NCBI GenBank assembly: GCA_963995505.1
Contig: OZ023185.1
Coordinates: 13,279,691 to 13,343,690 of the forward strand
Reading direction: 5' to 3'
Length of the DNA: 64,000 bases
DNA from: Hypericum androsaemum
Lineage: Eukaryota > Streptophyta > Magnoliopsida > Malpighiales > Hypericaceae
The notes below the pieces were generated by a model. It searched no databases. It was not told the origin of the DNA and saw only the letters and a list, made by a program, of their open reading frames with translations. The first letter of the stretch is position 1. Each line of letters begins with the position of its first letter. Both the position numbers and the translations under genes were made by a program. Of this stretch, positions 30,168 to 41,283 are shown one piece after another.

Positions 30168-33100
30168 TCAGGTTTCTATGAATTCGGCAGACTGAATTGT
30201 CCTTACAAGCTCTTTCAAATTAGCCAAAACATTGCGTGGCCCTAAACTCTTGACTCCAATGTAATTTAACAGCTGCTCCAGGTCCTACGACCACGCAAAA
30301 AATCGACATTATAAAGACAATTCAATCTGTACAAGGGAAAGGAAAGAGTCATCAAGTTAATAATATCTTGTATATGCTATTTATTTTTATTATTATTATA
30401 ATTATGTCGAGGGCAATGAGATAGAGGCCACAAAAATTGGAAAAAGAAAACGACATGCAGAATGTGACTTGAAAGCTCATGCGTATCATTTAGAAGATTT
30501 GGACTCCAAGGAAAATGACTAATGCATCCAAGGTAACAGAACGTCGGTCGGGATCAACACGGCAACTTCTTAAATGCATACTTGAAAATGTAAAAGGCAA
30601 CAATGACTTTCTACCTTGTTTAACAAAAATACAGCATAAGCTGCCCGAGTTGCATCTTGGCCTTCCACAAAGAGGGGGAACTCAACAGATTTTGAACTTG
30701 ATCCTGAAAGTGAACTTGAAGCAGGGTCAAGAGAAGAAGGCTCGATTGCTGGCGCGTAGTCACTCACATATGAATGAGAACCACCCAAACGCAAAGGATA
30801 GCGCAAAGGAACCTCTATATAGGATCCTAAAAGCGAAACAGCCTGCAACAATAATTACAATCCAACTATCAGGCAACTAAAAAATTGTAAGACTAGACAA
30901 AACTACAAGCCCTCAAAATGGAACCATTTTTTCTTCCTGCAAGTAATTTAATTGAGAGAGGGGCAAAATTAGCATTTATCCAAGGACAGTTAAAGAATTC
31001 TTTTGATGCATAAAATTCTGTTAAAACAGGAGAGGATCATGCAAACATAAAAGTTTTGCCTGACAATACTATCCAGAGTTCAGAGAAAGAACACACATGT
31101 GCAACATATCCCAACGCAGTTGCAGACCTCTGAACCGCCTTCTTATCAGTGAAAAAACTCATCTTTGTAAAAGGAAGCAAAGTCAAATGCAGACCTAAAA
31201 TCGCCAACGATCCTTGATTGACAGGTTTGGATCCAATATAATATCCTGACAAAGACAGCCAAAGAAAAGCTGAAACCGTCATATAATTCAACAAGCAAAA
31301 GCTATTATGTTGCAGAGACGAAATCCAACAAACATTGCATACCATGACTGACACCCGCACACAGATTCAGCTAGAAACATCACCAAAATTGGAAAATAAA
31401 ACAGATGGCTACGTTGGAAAAAATATCCTGCAAACCATAGGGTAGGTCAACAGTAGTGAGTTATCGACCAGCATGAGGCAAGTTAACATAACCATGAGAA
31501 AAATTCGGGTTTGTTCTTTCTGAGCAACTCCGAGACAAAATGTCATTTCACATAATAAAAGAGCCAACATTTAGAATAAAAGTCCATGGCGACTTGAAGG
31601 GCCAACATATCTCGATGACAATGAAATTACAAGAAAAATTCTGTACCAAAAGTTAATTGTATTACCTGATCTACTACTGCTAGGAAATGATTCAAGCTCT
31701 TGCTCCTCTGACGGTCTAGCAACCATCTTAACAGGATAAAGCAATGAAACTTGTGATGTCATATATTGCTGTCTAAGTCTTAGCATCTTCTGTATATTTT
31801 TAAGACGAGTGTAACCCCTATGACCAGCGAGTGACCTATTTGATTCCTGTAATACAAGCATGATTAAACATTCATCACCATCAAAAGATTAATGAAACAT
31901 GGAAAAGAGTGACAGGTGACACTACTTGTAGCAAAACACAACAGTATATCAACATAAATACCCACAAATGGTCATCATGAACCACTACTTGAGTGCCTTC
32001 TTAAAACATTCTTCTTTTATGAAGAAAGAACAATTAGGATTGACAATACAAATGGAGTAAAGTTAACTAGTGAGATGTACCAAAAGATCAGGGAAAGAGA
32101 TAATGCGAAATGAAAGAAAAACTGCTAATGCAACCCCATTTGAAGCTAAGCGACGATGCTAGAGAAAAAGCAGACAAAAAATAAAGAATGATGTGGAGAA
32201 ACTAATTGGGTCCCAGATGTTGGAAAAATTAACCATGGGATATAGAAAATTATAAAAAGGTGGACGACAATCTAAAATGGCATTGACCACAAGGGAAATA
32301 AACCATGTACTACAGTTCTGGAGTTATAAACAAAATCTTCATTTACCAAAAAAAAAATTACCATGGCGTGGAGCATGCCGTAACCATTCAAATAATAGAA
32401 GTATTCTCCGTAAACAAGTTTGCACAGTTAGAAAAATTAAGGGGATGCATAAAGAAGACTGACCCTGATCTTTGGCTATTTTTTACAACAGACAATAACA
32501 AGCCCTCCTTAAACTCTTAAAAAGCACAAAGAAATTTTACAATCAGGGCAAATGCATTCAGAATTAAGCTCTAACCTGTACCCGGTAAGACAGAGAAACT
32601 TCCCTCTGTAGTCCTCTAGGTAATGATTAAGATATCGAGACTTCACATTTTGCTAAAGAAAGAGCTAAAATATTAGCATACGACAGTATAACGGTACTCC
32701 GGGTGCAGCTTTTCAGGAGGAATCAAAGGCCAGACGTCATATCCCCTAGCTATATGATTAGCGACCAAATGCTCTTTTGCATGAAGTCATGAACTGCCTA
32801 CTTCCCCAAGAGGGACTTGGACAATATTAACTCTCTTTCAGGGTCGAAGTCATTATTTCTTATCCATATAATTCATGGTCGCAATCAAACCAGTCATGAG
32901 TCCACTCTCTTACAATATACCATTTCACTCTACTCGTAAACCTACAGACTGGAAACTGCGTCGCTTGAAGCAGAAGACCATAATTAGTTTTGAAAATCCG
33001 CAACGTGAAGACTAGTAACACACTGTTACATTCACTACAAAATAGTACCTGTAATCGTTTGCTTGCCACAGAAAGAGCTGCACCAGCGACCAACAATGAT

Positions 33101-33624
33101 CTAACTTCTGCGCTAAGTCTCTCTTCCAATTTCTTAGCTCCCTCTGCTGCGAATTTTGATTTCGTAGTCATTCTGTCCATCGCCGCCTTTCTTGCCTCCA
33201 ATTTTTCCCGCATCTCATCAAGCACATTCTGACGGTTTAAGGACTCTGCTTCCACCTGCTCATAATATTGCCACCACAATCAAGATCAATCAATTCAACA
33301 AACATCAACACTCCGGAAACCCTAAATCCCCAATTACATCCGGAATGCTAACCCTAACCGCCACACGAAAGAAGCAAACACAGACAGTAGAAACACGGAC
33401 GAAGAGGAAATCAATCATTTTACGTCGATAAGAGACCGGAGCTTGGCTTCAAGGCTGAGCTTCTTGGTGTTAGCCCCTTGGAGGGCGGAGGTGAGGCTCC
33501 AGAGCCTCGCGGCTTCCTGCTCGTAGTCTTCCCACTCGATGAGCTTCAGGCCATCCGCGGAGCCCGAGGTGGACGGAGCCGGTGGGACGGCGGATGCGGA
33601 GTTGGTGGAAGGATCGCGTTCCAT
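30168..33624 (-). CDS. VPS38: VPS38/UVRAG-like subunit of the class III PI3-kinase complex
   Basis: Six coding exons (plus coordinates, 5' to 3'): 33424-33624, 33049-33255, 31666-31846, 31097-31245, 30615-30842, 30168-30284. All junctions are GT-AG and stay in phase, giving 360 codons, about the length of plant VPS38. Residues 1-67 are Ser/Pro-rich then helical ([12 protein letters not shown]). Exon 2 is a coiled coil ([20 protein letters not shown]). Exons 3-5 carry the conserved UVRAG/Atg14-type region: [74 protein letters not shown] and [20 protein letters not shown]. Exon 6 ends [17 protein letters not shown]. In the family it joins VPS34, VPS15 and ATG6 to make PI3P on endosomes for vacuolar sorting. 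No internal stops are seen. It is the only clearly intact host gene here. Confidence 0.9.
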
Positions 33625-34420
33625 TTACGAGAGAGGGAATCGGAAAATGTGGCTGTTGGATTCGGGAAGAGGCCGTCGTCGTGGCGTGACCTCATCGTCT
33701 CCAACAAGGACGCCAATAATAATAATAATAGGTTCTAATAATATAAAGTCATCATGCTAAATAAAGTGTCCCAAGTCCATTAATAGTCCGTATAAATTTT
33801 AGATTCAATCTTGTTTATCTTTGATTTTTATTACATTGTTTAGCAGGTTAGAAGTTTTTTATGGGACTAACTTTTTTTTTTACTATAATACATTAAATCG
33901 TTATTGAATTTTAATATTTCTTCGTAATTCAATTTTTTTTTTAATATTCTATGTCCAAGTATTCCTAATTTACATTATACTTTTAATAATTGAGTGTACG
34001 GGCACGGAGATATGGCACGGGATCTATAATAATTGTCAGGTTATTACTATAAATTTTTGTATGGAGACAATAATTCTATTTATTTTCCATACAAAATCAA
34101 CTTAAAGATGGCAAATGAACCAAATCATGAGAATTAAAAGATCATAACGGTATTTGGCTGGAAGAGGAAGCGGTCGTAGTAGTTGTAGGTAGGAGTGTTA
34201 ATGGGTAGGCTAGGATTAGGCTAGGATAAGCGTCCATAGAATCTAAATCTAAACTCAAGATTTAGAAGTAAGATTCGCAGGGTCTTCGAGGTCTAAATCA
34301 AGATCTATGCCTTATTTATGAACTTATTTATTTATAAAATAATTTTAACATTTCAGTAAAAATTATTTAAAAAATACACTCATATTTCTCTCTATTTTGA
34401 CAATCAACACTATTAAATAC
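33625..34420. other. 5' flank of VPS38-like gene, AT-rich
   Basis: Includes the probable 5' untranslated region just right of 33624 and a short (AAT)n run near 33715-33732. The remainder to 34420 is AT-rich with no gene signal. Confidence 0.45.
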
Positions 34421-34422
34421 TA

Positions 34423-34640
34423 AGGATAAATTATTCTCAGGTCCCTTGTGTTTATTCTTATTCATGCTCGTGTCCCTCGTGTTTGATTAATGATTATGTG
34501 GTTCCCTGTATTTGGTTTTTTCATATATTTGAGCCCCTGTTGCCGGAATCGGTGATTTTCTCCGGCGAAATCCCACTTGAAAAGACAAAAAAGCTCCATT
34601 TGTATTATTTTTATCCAACTCCCTTATAAATCCATTAGGA
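34423..34640. mobile_element. MULE-like terminal sequence, single end
   Basis: GGATAAATTATTCTCAGGTCCCTTGTG... resembles in style the ends of the MULEs at 54952 and 57978 (short AT opening, then repeated GGTCCC-type phrases about 30 bases apart, then a coding-like GC-richer interior). I find no inverted partner to the right, so the element is incomplete or too diverged to see. Confidence 0.35.
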
Positions 34641-34949
34641 ACGTATTTTCCCCCAAATATTGACCTTTCTTCTCCAAGTTTCACCCAAAAAATACTTCTT
34701 CTCTAACCTTATCCCTGGAACCTCGAAGACACGATTGTGGAGCACGGTTCGAAGGTACAAGGTTTGGGTTGTCTGAGTTCGAAGGCATACGAGCTAGTCA
34801 AGTCGAATTGAAGGTATATGAGCTGGACCAAATTGAATCTAGAATTCTAGTGGCTCGACCAAGTCGAATCTAGGATTCAAGTAGCCAGACCAAGTCGAAT
34901 CTACGGTTCTAGTATGTGAAATTTCCAAGGTTACCTGTGTCATCCTCCA

Positions 34950-35335
34950 ATATTTCGTATGATGGTGCGAGGTACATTAATATCAAGTGCATGTGTGGTG
35001 TTCGTGCCTTTGGTTAATATTGTCGAGAGTGAAAAAATAGGGGGTGGTTATATTATTGTTGCACGAAGAACTATTGTCGGTGGCTTGGATGGTCTGTTCC
35101 ACTGGAAGCAGATGAGTGTTATTGTTCTCTAAAAGTATAGTTGAAGTAGATGTTGAAAGAGCAAGCTCCCAATAGCTGTGATCATACTAATGAATTGGTG
35201 ATTGAAGAGTTAAAGATGATGTTGATAGAGCAAGCTTCCAGCAGCTCTAAGGGTTCAATAACATTGTTAAAGAAATTAGTGACTTTTTTTATTATCTGTA
35301 ATATTGTCTTTTTTTTGTTGATTGTAAGGTAGAGG
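34950..35335 (+). pseudogene. GRF-type zinc-finger protein relic
   Basis: Plus strand near 34985-35115 reads, with frame shifts, CMCGVRAFG, then YYCCTKNYCRWLGWSVPLEA, recalling the CxCG ... C ... C-F-W-D pattern of plant GRF zinc-finger proteins. Downstream 35150-35332 stays open and ends in a hydrophobic tail (KKLVTFFIICNIVFFLLIVR), matching the helix-plus-membrane-anchor ends of that group. Several stops and shifts make it non-functional. Genes of this type are often carried by MULEs. Confidence 0.4.
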
Positions 35336-35571
35336 ACTAGTGACTTTGATGTGTAATATGAATCAATGTACTTGCAACTACTTGAAATGGGAATTCAAAT
35401 TGAGTTTTATCTCAAAAAAATAAATAATTCAACAAACTAAAGCTTCCAGATGGTTTTAGTTGTGCTTAAGTTGTGGAATCCCAATCCCATATAACATCTA
35501 AAAAAATATTATATATAAAGCAACATCACAAACTTAAGTTGTTCCAACTACTAATTCACAAACTAAAGCTT

Positions 35572-36150
35572 CTATATGGTTGTAGTTATGCTTCTAGCAG
35601 TAGTGGTTTCACTTGCAGAAACATCTCCTCTTCCAAGCCCTCCTCTAGCGGCTCCTCCTCTTGCATCAGATGCGGTTCGACTTGCGACTGATATGGTTGC
35701 AGAGCCAGCTCCTCTTCCAAGTCCTCCTTCTAGCAGCTCATCCTCTTCTAGCAACTCTACCTCTTCCAGTAGCTCCCCTCCCCTTGGGTGTTCCAAATTT
35801 TGGAGCTCCAAGGATCCCACTAGTAGAAGCTACATTGGTTTCGAATGATATGTCATCAGGTCCCAATGGTCTCCCAAATGACTACAAAATAAGCATAACA
35901 AATAGTTAGAACTCAACAACATGCACATGAATAGTACATCTTCAACACTAGGAATTTTTCTCCATAATTCAAGTCTGAACTTGGACCATACACTTTCAAC
36001 CAGAAATATTTTGTAAGCATCTTCAGCCAGCATGATGTAAATATAATGATCAGGGTCTACATTGTTATAAAATTGGGACTTATCCTTGAGGACGAACTCT
36101 AAAGAGTGCAACTTGTCTTCCATCTTTCTGCAACTCCAAAGAATCATAAA
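35572..36150 (-). pseudogene. Possible MULE transposase remnant (N-terminal part joined to Gly/Arg tail)
   Basis: The minus strand from 36147 has a 105-codon frame with DPDHYIYIMLAEDAYKIFLV and WSKFRLELWRKIPSVED, similar in style to the PB1-like N-terminal region of plant MULE proteins. It is followed at 35820-35572 by an RGGLGRG-rich frame like their C-terminal tails. The catalytic core would be missing. The other strand of the tail gives only a Ser/Pro low-complexity frame. Weak evidence. Confidence 0.25.
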
Positions 36151-36161
36151 TTTAAGGTTTA

Positions 36162-36396
36162 TGTAACATTCGTGGTACTCAATTGTAATAGTTGCTAGTT
36201 AGAGTGATTAATCTGTAATTGATCAAAGTAGTATAAAAAGCGATAGGAAGAATACTTGGGAATCATTGACATTTGATATCAAAATTCCTAAAGGAATAGT
36301 TACGTTCTCTCTCCCTCTTTCTATCTTCTTCCTTCTTTCCCCTTTTCCCCAATTCTCAACTCTCTTGAACCCTAATCTTCGATTAGGTTTGTTACA
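36162..36396 (+). repeat. Putative 5' LTR of the gag-only element
   Basis: 235 bp, TG...CA. Contains AGTATAAAAAGC (36229-36240) as a TATA-like element and a CT-rich leader. The start is set only by the TG; with no second LTR the left border is uncertain. Confidence 0.5.
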
Positions 36397-36408
36397 TGGT
36401 ATCAGAGC
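36397..36408 (+). other. Primer-binding site (initiator Met tRNA)
   Basis: TGGTATCAGAGC directly after the LTR end, the standard plant initiator-Met primer site. Confidence 0.75.
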
Positions 36409-36434
36409 TACGCAATCCTCAGAATTGCTTGTTA

Positions 36435-38519
36435 ATGGCACGGTGGAGACATACAGAGAATCAATTTCACTTCCTGGAGAATAATCAGAGTTCGACAATT
36501 TTGGCCTTGGAAGAGGACCTTGAGCAGAGTCGCCGAAAGATGGACGAGTTCCGAAAGACCGACGCTGACCCTCGTCGAAGTTCGAAGGTGTCCCACATAG
36601 AAGCCTTGGCCAGAGATGAATCCCCACTTTTTCCTCAAGAACGAACCCAAGAAGCGAAGAACATCCATAGCGTGCCGGAGGACACCAGGGTGGTTCAACA
36701 TGGTGGGTGGAATGGTAACCGTTCTGTTCCGATTTCAGGAAGTCACCGGAGTGAAGCAGAGGAGATGCCGCGACACAGGATTCTTGAACCGGAGAGACAT
36801 CAAGAGGTAAACCAATTTCTGTCTCAACGGGGTTTTCCCGAGCTTCATACCTTTTCGGGTGTTAACCCGAGGGCTTGGATTAGGGTTTGTGAAGAATATT
36901 TCTCGGTGAACCGATCCCTAGAGATCTACAAGGATAGTTTAGTAGCTGATTTGTTGGTGGGCAAGGCGAGATTGTGGTATTGGTCATGGTGTTTGGGCAA
37001 CGAAGAGGCTTGCTGGGATGAGTTCCTCGAGGCATTATGTACACGCTTTGAGAACGAAGAGCAAATTGATGAATCTGTTGCGGAGGCGCGTGGCTTGATT
37101 TCTGATCAGAATTTTAGTGAATTCAAAGGAGAAAACCATATGGGTATGCAAGTTTTGGATCAGAATTTTAGTGTACCTGATAACATTTCAGTTGTGGCCG
37201 TCGCAACAAATGCTACTGGAGATTTCAAATCTAATTTTGTTCTTGGCCAAGAAAGCAAAGTAAGCACAATTGTGGTGGATAATTTCTGTGATTTCAGATT
37301 GGAAAGTCAAGTGAGGTTGGACAGATTCGAAGAAATTCATGGAAAAGTAGATCACTCGATTAAGTTTCGGTCTTCTAATGAGATGGGTGAAGATGGACTA
37401 TATCAGGGAAGGCCACCAGATTCTTTTACTGGAAAAGATCACAACGATATGGATGGCAGCGGGTTGGTGAGACCCGAGGTTATTGTGAAAATTGGTCCAG
37501 AAGTGAAGAGCGTGTGTAATGATCCGATTTTGATGCCTGCTCAAGGACTTGGGTTGTTAAGTTTGGATGATATGGATCTTGTTACTGTCATTCCTGAAAA
37601 ACATGAGGGTGTTTGCTCTTCTTGGAATGATGATGATATGAATGGAACTAAGCAGCATCAAATTGAGAATACAAATTGCCATGTTATGAATCCAGCAAAT
37701 GGTATAGTGAATGGTAATAAGATTCCTAAATATCCAAGAACTTGCTCACAAATTACTTTTGATATCAAGAGGCAGAATCATCATTGCAGTGAGAATGTTA
37801 GTCAAGATAAAGGTGAAACAGGGATAGTTCTTGACAGAGACCAGTACAACAGAAATGTTGGTGAAGTTGCTTATGAATTTCGTGGTGTTGGGTTCTTTTC
37901 CTTGTTTGTGAACCACGAGAAAACGAATTGGAATAAGCTTGTGTATGAGATGTGCACTATATTTGAGAATAAGGGTTATGAAGCAGTGAAACAAGTGAGA
38001 GTGGTGAAGAAATTTGTGAGAAAATTTGAGAAATTGAAAGCCACATCTCATGTTGGGTTGGCAGTAGGTACTCCAGGTTCTGTGCAGATTACAACTTTAC
38101 CTCTTTTTCTTATAGGATATGGACTTGGAGCATCTTTCATGAATTTGTTTGTTCAGTTTGTTGGTGAAATTGACTTAGCAGCTGTTGTCGATGCTAAGAT
38201 TGTGAGAAAAGTGTTGTTACAAGTGGAAGACTCTCGAGACTTGTCATTTTATAGTTCAACAACCCTGCAATTCAGTTTCGCAGCAGCCCTACAAGTTGGT
38301 GCAGCGGAAGCTCTGCCATCTCGTGCAGTTTTACGATGTTGTACAGCAGCAGAATTGAGCTGGAAAGATAAACCATCTAAGGTGTTGTTGACAATCCAAG
38401 GACACCAAGAACTGAATATTATATGCTCTATGATGACAGCATTTCTGCAGCAGTTTCCTTTGAAGATCCTTGCAGGTTCATTTGCAAGCAGGTTCATTTG
38501 CAAGGATATATTAAGGTAG
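36435..38519 (+). CDS. Retrotransposon gag protein, 694 aa, with long extra C-terminal region
   Basis: Starts at the ATG 27 bases after the primer site (MARWRHTENQFHFLENNQSS). About residues 10-45 form a charged helix; about 115-200 are the gypsy-type gag domain: FPELHTFSGVNPRAWIRVCE, EEYFSVNRSLEIYKDSLVAD, GKARLWYWSW, FLEALCTRFENE. There is no zinc knuckle. The remaining ~480 residues are not recognised, poor in repeats and free of stops; they include a short echo (DQNFSEF / DQNFSVP). A gag of this sort usually ends near 300 residues, so the extension is unusual. The frame may encode a structural protein packaged with help from an autonomous partner. Its last ~150 residues read less like protein and may be recruited non-coding sequence. 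Confidence 0.7.
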   Translation: MARWRHTENQFHFLENNQSSTILALEEDLEQSRRKMDEFRKTDADPRRSSKVSHIEALARDESPLFPQERTQEAKNIHSVPEDTRVVQHGGWNGNRSVPISGSHRSEAEEMPRHRILEPERHQEVNQFLSQRGFPELHTFSGVNPRAWIRVCEEYFSVNRSLEIYKDSLVADLLVGKARLWYWSWCLGNEEACWDEFLEALCTRFENEEQIDESVAEARGLISDQNFSEFKGENHMGMQVLDQNFSVPDNISVVAVATNATGDFKSNFVLGQESKVSTIVVDNFCDFRLESQVRLDRFEEIHGKVDHSIKFRSSNEMGEDGLYQGRPPDSFTGKDHNDMDGSGLVRPEVIVKIGPEVKSVCNDPILMPAQGLGLLSLDDMDLVTVIPEKHEGVCSSWNDDDMNGTKQHQIENTNCHVMNPANGIVNGNKIPKYPRTCSQITFDIKRQNHHCSENVSQDKGETGIVLDRDQYNRNVGEVAYEFRGVGFFSLFVNHEKTNWNKLVYEMCTIFENKGYEAVKQVRVVKKFVRKFEKLKATSHVGLAVGTPGSVQITTLPLFLIGYGLGASFMNLFVQFVGEIDLAAVVDAKIVRKVLLQVEDSRDLSFYSSTTLQFSFAAALQVGAAEALPSRAVLRCCTAAELSWKDKPSKVLLTIQGHQELNIICSMMTAFLQQFPLKILAGSFASRFICKDILR

Positions 38520-38749
38520 GGTCTCATAAATGAGTCCTTGGATAGGGTTAGGGTCTAGTTTATATGAACCATATCCAAACTGAGACTCTAACTTTAAAGA
38601 CAGATCCATATCCTTACTCTACCCTATAGCCAACAAAGCCGTAAGGAAGAATAAATGCAGGACTTATGGGGTTTATTCATTTTGGGATGGGCGTCGGGTT
38701 TTAGTATATTATTATTTGTCATTTTTCCTAAGAATCCTTCATGGGGGTA
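38520..38749. other. Short non-coding flank
   Basis: AT-rich sequence after the gag stop and before the MULE target duplication. Nothing recognised. Confidence 0.4.
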
Positions 38750-39081
38750 GATTGAACCGGGGGCAGATTCTATGGGGACAAGGCTAATCCCCAAATTTGG
38801 GGACTAAAAGAAAGATTGTGGCAATCTATGTATTAACAAAATAATTAAAGGTAAAATTGGAAAGCTAATAAAAACAAAAGGGGAGATGGAAAATTAGCTG
38901 GCACACTTTTTATGGAAAGACTAAAAAGGTAAAAAAAATAAATAAACCAATCTCACGTTAAAAGAGGAAGGGATTCTTTCTCTCTCTCATTAAATTATTG
39001 TCAAATTCAAAAATTCTACCACCTACCAGATTATTATTTTTTAAATAAAATCAAAAAACCAAAGAACGAAAATACAATAGA

Positions 39082-39645
39082 AAACCAATATCAGTACGTA
39101 CTCAAACCAATATCATTACGTACTCAAACCAATATCAGTACGTGCTCAAACCAATATCAGTACGTACTCAAACCAATATCAGTACGTACTCAAACCAATA
39201 TCAGTACGTACTGAAAACCAATATCAGTACAGACTAAAACCAATGTCAATACGTACTAAAACCAATATCAATAGGTAATCAAATCAATAACAAGATGTAC
39301 TCAAACCAATATCAATACATACTCAAGCCAATATTATTAGCGATTGAAACCAATATCAGTACAGAGTAAAACCAATATCAGTATAGACAAAAACCAATAT
39401 CAGTACGTACTCAAACCAATATCAGTACGTACTCAAACCAATATCATTACATCTGAAAACCAATATTAATACATACTCAAACCAATATCATCAGTGATTG
39501 AAACCAATATCATACAAACTAAAACCAATATCATTACAGACTCAAACCAAACAAAAGAGGTCGCGAAAACCAATATCACTACTGTAGAAAACCAATATCA
39601 CTATTGTAGAAAACCATTATCACTACCGTAGAAAACCAATATCAC
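39082..39645. repeat. 22-bp minisatellite with palindromic core
   Basis: About 25 imperfect copies of AAACCAATATCAGTACGTACTC. The commonest variant contains the palindrome AGTACGTACT. Copies toward the right change to CACTACTGTAGA, so the array has at least two unit types. CCAAT occurs once per unit. Confidence 0.9.
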
Positions 39646-39905
39646 TACTGTATTCTCCTTCCGTCGTTTCTTCTTCTTCTTCACAGACAGCAAGCGACGG
39701 CAGTACTCCAGGCGACGGACGAGCGACGACGAGCACGTCTCCACTAGGCACGGCGCTGGTTCGTGGGCTCTCTCCCCGAGCTCTCTCTCTCTCCTTGACG
39801 GCTCCTTCTTCTTCCGCCGAGCTCTCTCTCTCCTCGACGGCGGGGTGACGTCGGGCAGCAGCGGACGGGACTCGGATCGTCACCAACACCATAGGATCCA
39901 TTTCC
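39645..39905 (-). other. GC-rich coding-like block in the small MULE
   Basis: A minus frame opens MDPMVLVTIRVPSAAARRHP and then becomes Glu/Arg-rich low complexity. It is probably a captured 5' exon or untranslated region. No family seen. Confidence 0.3.
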
Positions 39906-39946
39906 TGGATTTCTCCGGAGGTGGGTGGTTTCTTTGGGTGGGGGGG

Positions 39947-39977
<31 letters not shown>

Positions 39978-40195
39978 TGGAGAGATTTTTTAATTAGTGA
40001 AAGAGAGGGTGGGAGAGGAAGAGAGATGGTTGGTTTAACCTAGTTTTGTGTTTAAAAAGTCAAAAATGTCCCTGATTGGTTATTGATCATTGGATGTAAA
40101 TTTTTTTTTTAAATCGAATCTAAGGGCTCTAAATCTAATCCCCACCTATGGACAACTTTTTATTAGTCCCCACTCAATCCGTCCTCGATTGAACC

Positions 40196-40460
40196 GGTGG
40201 TTCGGTAATTTTGAACAAATAATTTGATCATTAAAGCCGTCGATTTGGAAATCGAGTAACACATGGACAAAAATGTCACAAAAAAAAAGTTAGCCCGATA
40301 ATTTTATTAATAAAATTTATTTCGAATTGAAAAAATCATTCAACTTAAATAAATCAAAACACAAAAATCTCAAATTCAAATTCTAAAAATATAACAATAT
40401 GAAATATTTATCGAGAGAATTAAAATAAGGTTCAATTTCTATCAACTTAAATCAAGCCAC
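40196..40460. other. AT-rich stretch
   Basis: Nothing recognised between the small MULE and the LINE. Confidence 0.4.
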
Positions 40461-40965
40461 TGTGGGTTTCTTCTCATATTTAGAGTATCTTTCCTCAGTT
40501 AGGGTTTTCTCGTCTCTTATCAATTTTACATTAAAAAATTCTTTCATCCTTACTCGGTTTCGGTGATGGTGAAGATTAATAGTGGACTCTTGGGTGTCTA
40601 GACAGTGGGAACATGGTAGTCTCTTTAGGATCATTGTGGGTTTTGTGGATGTAGCGCCAGGGATTGGATATTACTGAAATCGCAATTATCTGCTTCTTAT
40701 TTCAATTCCGCTAGAGAAGAGACATAAACAGGGCCCTCCATGAACAACACTAGCATTTCAAGAAACAATTAGTTCTTTTGGCAGAGGTCACTAAGATGGA
40801 TCAACCCTCAAGTGTGCAACTATTTACTATCATGTTATTGGTTAGGGTTTATGACCCAAAACTAGACTATAGCCCAAACCCTATGCAAGATATTTGGCCA
40901 ATTCTTATCGTGGGATAATTTGTCAGATTTAAGGGGAAATATATGCGGCTAAGGGCATTGATTGA

Positions 40966-41200
40966 TGTTGAGATGCTAGAAGCTTCCTGTCAAGTTGGCG
41001 TGGTAGATTAGGCAATTGAATATATTGTAAGGCCTGATATGGTCATGTGTATGTAACTTGGTAGGAGATCAAGTTAGATTAGGAAGCTGAAGTTGTAGAC
41101 GTATAATCAGAATAGGAGACTTGGTTGGCAAGCAACTTGTAATAGTTGTATATAAGCAGTAGCGATCTAATGAAAAGGCAAGCGGCCAATTATTTTTACA
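40966..41200 (+). repeat. 5' LTR of Copia-2
   Basis: 235 bp, TGTTGAGATGC...TTTTTACA. TATATAAGC near 41149 is a likely TATA box. Confidence 0.95.
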
Positions 41201-41212
41201 TGGTATCAAAGC
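41201..41212 (+). other. Primer-binding site of Copia-2
   Basis: TGGTATCAAAGC, one base from the initiator Met consensus TGGTATCAGAGC, directly after the 5' LTR. Confidence 0.85.
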
Positions 41213-41283
41213 AAAAGAAACTGGTGCAATAAACCTACTTGAAAATAGCCTACCTGCCGTATCACCCTTACCCTACCAAAATA

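Larger units (their letters stand above)
36162..38519 (+). mobile_element. Gag-only (TR-GAG-like) LTR retroelement, 3' LTR not found
   Basis: A putative 5' LTR (36162-36396, TGTAAC...TTACA) is followed at once by the primer site TGGTATCAGAGC (36397-36408, matching plant initiator Met tRNA) and then by one long frame. No protease, integrase or reverse transcriptase follows. No 3' LTR copy is seen before the MULE at 38759 or after it at 40196. Confidence 0.6.
38759..40186. mobile_element. Small MULE filled with a minisatellite
   Basis: Perfect 9-bp flanks GATTGAACC at 38750-38758 and 40187-40195. Ends are inverted: left GGGGGCAGATTCTATGGGGA, right (reversed) GAGGACGGATTGAGTGGGGA. 1428 bp. The interior holds AT-rich sequence, a 22-bp tandem repeat (39082-39645) and a GC-rich coding-like block (39645-39905), then GA repeats. 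No transposase. Confidence 0.75.

Noticed and set aside
32560..32625. Possible extra VPS38 exon reading [12 protein letters not shown] with splice-like ends
   Set aside because: The exons at 33049-33255 and 31666-31846 join in phase without it, it fits no phase with its acceptor, and the family sequence runs directly across.
35576..35909. Plus-strand Ser/Pro-rich frames of 82-90 codons that look like a cell-wall protein
   Set aside because: Low complexity with the opposite strand also open; no signal peptide context or start environment, and better explained as transposon debris.
39082..39645. Regular ~22-bp repeats resembling a CRISPR array
   Set aside because: Units are directly tandem with no unique spacers, inside a MULE in a plant genome; a minisatellite.
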